Under the pieces are notes generated by a model, which searched no databases, was not told where the DNA came from, and saw only the letters and a list, made by a program, of their open reading frames with translations. DNA of 64,000 bases from Dolomedes plantarius (Eukaryota; Arthropoda; Arachnida; Araneae; Dolomedidae), in the NCBI GenBank assembly GCA_907164885.2, contig OU015490.1:222315554-222379553 (forward strand), read 5' to 3'. Position 1 is the stretch's first letter; every line of letters starts with the position of its first letter. Of this stretch, positions 59,744 through 64,000 are shown one piece after another. Position numbers and translations under genes: made by a program.

Positions 59744-60928
59744 TGTTGTATGCAAGAATCTAAGCAAGTCGGTAGACTTGTGTAAGCATTTTATTTCAAA
59801 TGTTTCAAACACTCAAAAACTTTGAGAGTATACAAATATATTTTACTTTGTTAGCATGTTTAGTGACTTTCAACATCTTCAGTGGACCTCCTATATTTTT
59901 GTATAGCTTGTGAATTGTGAAATCGTAATGTGTTTAATATTTTCAACTTGCTAACCTCTTCTTTTTAGTAAATATTCTTATCAGCTAAACATATTGTGGA
60001 ATTATGTTAAATGTCACTTTATTTTTGCTTACCTTTTAATTTGCCTTAATGAATTAAATTTAAAAATCGATCTTTATCGGCAATTCTACCGTGTGAGGTC
60101 TATCAACGGTTGGGTTATCCTCTACTGACATATAGAAAATAAACGTGTACTAATCAAAAAATTCTGCTAAATAGGAATTTCTTGTAGAGAAAAATATCTT
60201 CTCAACAAAGCAATTAACGCACCTTCATAGCTAATAAAAAATTGGCAAGCCTTATTTCTTGTGGGACCACTGTCCTGCAAAACCACAACTTGAGCATCAA
60301 TAAAATGTAAACACCATCATCCAAATGTAAGATAAAAAAATTCTTTCCAAACCGTTAACATCTGATAATCCCAATTATGTCTAGCTTCAATTAGAACCAG
60401 TGAATTTATTTACTAATAAGAATTATATTCAGTATGCATTTGTACCAGCATACATGTATAAGTAATGCTGGATCTCTCACATTTTCTTTTAATATTGCAG
60501 TAGTTTTATGTTTTGCCATGCATCTGGAAATTTTGCTTTGTTCCTGTGAAACCGCAAAGTATTCAGTATTTCGCCCCATTCAAGTCAGCTGACAACAATG
60601 TCATTTGGAACAGTGTGTTATATAACTGTGTCTGTACTCTTCGAACCCTTGAGGGATGGATCAATGAGCACAAACTAAACTCGCAGACATTATCGTCTAG
60701 CCTTTTGTAAACTGATTATCCAACTGTGCATGTCTGGTACTTCTATTGTGTCCGATGCACTATGGGTATAGCGATCATGGAAGTCTAAAAATAACTTTCC
60801 CGCGCATGCGTTAAAGAGAATATTAGGTTTTTTTGATTTCCGATTTCGTTTTTGAAATAGAGCTGGGCTTTACTGAGGAAAAATTAGGATACGCGTTAGA
60901 TATAGCACAATTAATATTAGTGCAGCGT

Positions 60929-60930
<2 letters not shown>
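59744..60930. other. AT-rich unassigned sequence
   Basis: No supported gene or repeat. A 65-residue frame at 60513-60710 has no motif. Confidence 0.35.

Positions 60931-60969
<39 letters not shown>
60931..60969. repeat. (TA)n microsatellite
   Basis: About 19 TA units. Its last TA is the target site of the next Tc1. Confidence 0.95.
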
Positions 60970-60972
<3 letters not shown>

Positions 60973-62365
60973 TCATGGACAAAAAAATTAGCGCAACAAG
61001 AAATAATTGCGGGATCGTAACTTGCAATGAAGGTACATGTCGGGGAGATATGCAAATGATTAGAAATACAGCGTGATTGCGCATTACGTATAGCCGATAG
61101 AGGGCGTTGAACATCGTACTCTATGGAGTATAAAACAGGTAACCAAAGCTCGTTTGAGTGTGCTGAATCATTTACAAAGGAAGAGCTGAGATAGACATGC
61201 CATTACGCCGTGTTCGAAGACAATATAAGCAGTTGTCGCAGTTTGAGAGGGGGAGAATCGTCGGGATGATGGAAGCTGGGTGGTCATCTAGGCGAGTAGC
61301 TCGTCAATTAGGCCGCTCTGATTGTGTTGTGAGGAGATGTTAGGACCAGTGGACCCGAGAGATGTCATGTACACGAAGACTAGGCTCAGGACGCCCTCGA
61401 CAGACCAGTCGTCGAGAAGACCGCCACATCGTAAGAAATGCACGCGTACAGCCAACTGCTTCATCGGCCGCCATCCAGGCACAGGTAGCACCTTCACTAG
61501 GGGCCTCTGTGTCTTCTCGAACCATACGAAGGCGCCTGGCTGAAGGCCAGTTGGTATCGCGGCGCCCATTACGTGTGCTGCACTTGACGCCCACCCATCG
61601 ACGCCTCCGTTTGGAGTTTTGAGCGCACGAGGAAACTGGACTGCAGCGGAATGGAACCAGATCGTCTTTAGCGACGAATCCAGATTCAATCTCGGCAGTG
61701 ATGACAATCGTGTTCGTGTGTGGAGAGCCCGTGGTGAACGCTTCAATCCTGCCTTTGCTGTACAGCATCACAGCTGGTGTGATGGTATGGGGTGCCATTG
61801 TCTACAATACACGGTCACCCCTAGTATTGTTCCATGGCACCATGACAGCCCAGCGGTATGTTCATGAAATCCTGCAACCACATGTGTTGCCACTCATGCA
61901 ACGGCTCCCAGGAGCCATTTTTCAACAAGACAATGCTCGGCCTCATACGGCAAGGGTGTCACAAGACTGTCTCCGCACTGTTACTCCCCTTCCTTGGCCT
62001 GCCAGATCCCCAGATTTGTCTCCAATCGAGCATATCTGGGATCATTTGGGACGACGAGTTGGGCATCCCACGAGTTTGAACGAACTAGAGGCAAGGTTAC
62101 AGCAAATATGGAACGAAATGTCTTAAGACATCATACAGAACTTGTATGACTCAATGCCCGATCGTATCGCATCGTGCATTCGCGCTAGAGGGGGTCCAAC
62201 GGAGTATTAACTCCCCCGTTCTTTTGCCTTTTTCTCTGAAATAAATTATCCGTTTTCTTTGATTTTCTTATCATTTACTTATATCAAAGTAGTCATTACG
62301 TATGTAAAATTTCGTTTCATTTTGACGACTCCTTCTTGGTGCGCTAATTTTTTTGTCCATGAGTG
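60970..62365 (+). mobile_element. Tc1-like transposon
   Basis: 1396 bp with perfect terminal inverted repeats of at least 26 bp (cactcatggacaaaaaaatt), flanked by TA inside (TA)n on both sides. One broken transposase gene on the plus strand. Confidence 0.96.
61197..62210 (+). pseudogene. Tc1-like transposase, several lesions
   Basis: Reads from MPLRRVRRQYKQLSQFERG with helix-turn-helix WSSRRVARQLGRSDCVVRRC, then TAG. The same frame continues through a second helix-turn-helix (VSSRTIRRRLAEGQ) to RRLRLEF and TGA. A frame change near 61620 leads to ARGNWTAAEWNQIVFSDESR (first Asp). Another near 61770 leads to GVMVWGAIVYNTRSPL, QQDNARPHTARVS (second Asp) and RSPDLSPIEHIW (Glu), then a TAA before the final ARGGPTEY. 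I count 32 residues between the second Asp and the Glu, fewer than the usual 34. Dead by at least two frameshifts and three stops. Confidence 0.92.
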
Positions 62366-62379
62366 TATATATATATACA

Positions 62380-63106
62380 CTAGCTGAATACCCGTGCTTC
62401 ACTACGGAGTACATTCAAATTTTAAAATACGGTCAATGTATGCAATTAAGGCCAAAAAAACAAAAAAATATATTTATAAAAAACCGTAACAGATATTTTT
62501 ATATGCAAAATAATGTAGAAGAAAATATTCAAATTAAATTAATAGAACATACTAAAGCATATACTACAGTTTAAGGAACGTATCTTTTACTTATATTTTA
62601 ATATTTTTTGGATAATATCCAATCGTCTGCCGCAGTAGCAAGAAAAAAAATATTTTTTGTCAATTTATTTAGTTGTTATGTACGTGACCCAATTTAGTTT
62701 AAAGTATCACAAAAAGAAAAGAAAGCACGTGATCAGCATTTAATAAATGAAATTCTAAAAATTAATCTTTAAAAATTCCCCATAAATCAGAAAATGCAGC
62801 TAAAGGTTCGAAAAAGATTTCATTTTAAAGGAATTGTTATTATCTTTCTCGTGATATAAATTTTATAACCCACAAATTGTTATTTTAAAAGCAAACATTA
62901 AAAACGTTACAAAAACAGTTTAAAAATTTAATTTTAAAAAATCTAAAAAGAATTTTTCAAAAATTTTTCTTAGTACACCCCTACACTATAAGAAGAATCG
63001 CCATACAAAATTTCAGCCCTTTCAGGTCCAGTGGTTTGGCCTGTGCGTTGTATGTCAGTGAATCAGTCAGTCAGTCAGTTACGGAACTGTTATGGATATA
63101 TATAGA
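62380..63106 (-). mobile_element. Non-autonomous Helitron (HINE-like) with (CAGT)n near the 5' end
   Basis: On the minus strand it begins TCTATATATATCC after an A and ends CTAG before a T. The 3' sequence CCGTAGTGAAGCACGG forms an imperfect hairpin about 8 bases before CTAG. Near the 5' end stand four to five CAGT/ACTG units (63055-63080) and the block ggtccagtggtttggcctgt (plus strand). No coding capacity. Confidence 0.75.
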
Positions 63107-63640
63107 TATTTCTGTTCACTTCTAATTGTCTCGCCAATATTTCATTATTTCGCTTGTAGGCACAGTAAAATTTAACGATTTTCATATTTTACGGAAATAG
63201 CCCTAATAGTAACAAAAGACGGAAGGTAGCAGGTAATCGGGTTTTTATCTATTTTCAGTTATCGTTTATAATTTTGTTCAGACAAAAAACTGGCTCATTT
63301 CAAAATTCACTACTGCCATCATTCTGCTGAAAGATTATTTTTTTTCTTACGACAAATTTATGCGATCCTAATGCTAATAGCACTACTTCTATAATGTGGC
63401 GCTAAGTCGAAATAAATTTTAAAAACATTTGAGTCCGGTTTTAGGATGGCCAAATCAACCAGACATTCCGCAATTTATAGCATTATTTAGGCACTATATT
63501 TTATAAAAGTAATGGCGGTAAATTATTCAGATACTTTCACTACTTAATTAGCTATAATAATTAGAAATATTTAGCTAAATCAACCTAAAATAAAACTACA
63601 TTTAGGTACATTATGGATATTAGCGCTTGAATTCTTCATA
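63107..63640. other. AT-rich unassigned sequence
   Basis: No supported gene or repeat. Confidence 0.35.
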
Positions 63641-63663
63641 GTGTGCGTGTGTGTGTGTATATA

Positions 63664-63728
<65 letters not shown>
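63641..63728. repeat. (GT)n(TA)n microsatellite
   Basis: Compound tract. Confidence 0.96.
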
Positions 63729-63732
<4 letters not shown>

Positions 63733-64000
63733 ATTTCTTACTCCCTAACTCCATTTGTCCCGTAAATCACTAGCCTTAGTAACCCCTTTTTAACATTTTG
63801 TAATTTTTATATTTACCCTTATGAGAGCATTGAGCTAAAATTGACCCGTCAGAAAATAGACAGCATAGCAGTTTTAGACTACACGGATTACCATATAAGG
63901 CATCGCGTCACTTCAAAGTTTGCTAACCTAATGAAAATTCTAACCGCAGGTAGGTTCCACTTCGAGAATTGGGGTCGTTTTTATATTTACTCTCCTTAGA
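63729..64000. other. Unassigned sequence to the window end
   Basis: Nothing recognised. Confidence 0.35.

Noticed and set aside
61288..61798. Two 152-residue open frames on the minus strand
   Set aside because: They are antisense to the Tc1 transposase on the plus strand, whose helix-turn-helix and catalytic motifs fix the true strand.

Overview
This window looks like intergenic, repeat-dominated DNA from an animal nuclear genome. The base composition is AT-rich with many long (TA)n tracts. Transposons of nearly every eukaryotic class are nested in one another, and I see no bacterial-style gene packing. The Tc1 transposases (ends like RGGPTRY, SPDLNPIEHLW), the SPDLTPxDFFLWGYLK-type mariner relatives and the tRNA-derived SINEs are the kinds of families that fill arthropod genomes. 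An arachnid (spider) is my best guess, but it rests on remembered family resemblance and not on a diagnostic gene. I found no convincing host protein-coding exon, tRNA, rRNA or snRNA gene; every recognisable coding signal belongs to a mobile element and all are broken.

Layout. 0-10.3 kb is transposon-dense: a decayed DDE transposase (0.4-1.0 kb), Tc1 copy A (1388-2584), a pogo-like MITE (4348-4533), a candidate LTR, a Helitron with a duplicated 5' part (5112-5844), a nearly intact Tc1 (5863-7291) and a gutted Ty3/gypsy element with both LTRs (7512-10269). 10.3-19.6 kb is mostly AT-rich sequence with a TTAA-flanked MITE, a Helitron-like repeat, a perfect AT hairpin and SINEs. 20.07-21.14 kb is a Harbinger-like remnant with a foldback MITE inside it. 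22.9-25.8 kb is a giant palindrome made of an outer TA-flanked element, an hAT-like insert with an 8-bp target duplication, minisatellites and a second Tc1 (copy B).

29.56-36.60 kb is a tandem array of about twelve ~400-bp units. It was invaded by a TTAA MITE, a Helitron (31642-32663), an unclassified 316-bp insert and a SINE with a 13-bp target duplication. 36.6-48.5 kb holds a foldback element, a Harbinger MITE, a candidate LTR with polypurine tract, very long (TA)n/(TG)n tracts, another decayed transposase, a pogo-like MITE, an inverted second copy of the 16.8-kb repeat, and a mariner deletion derivative.

48.5-64 kb carries three copies of an unknown repeat at 4-5 kb spacing, more SINEs and MITEs, a second mariner derivative split by a solo LTR, a fourth Tc1 (60970-62365) and a minus-strand Helitron (62380-63106).

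How the parts relate: nothing here forms an operon or pathway. The value is in the nesting, which orders the insertions. For example, Tc1 copy B is younger than the hAT-like element, which is older than the palindrome; the solo LTR is younger than the mariner element it splits; the Helitron, TTAA MITE and SINE are younger than the satellite array. No autonomous element survives intact. The nearest is the Tc1 at 5863-7291, whose transposase carries only one visible stop codon. All family names come from reading motifs and termini by eye; no database search was run.
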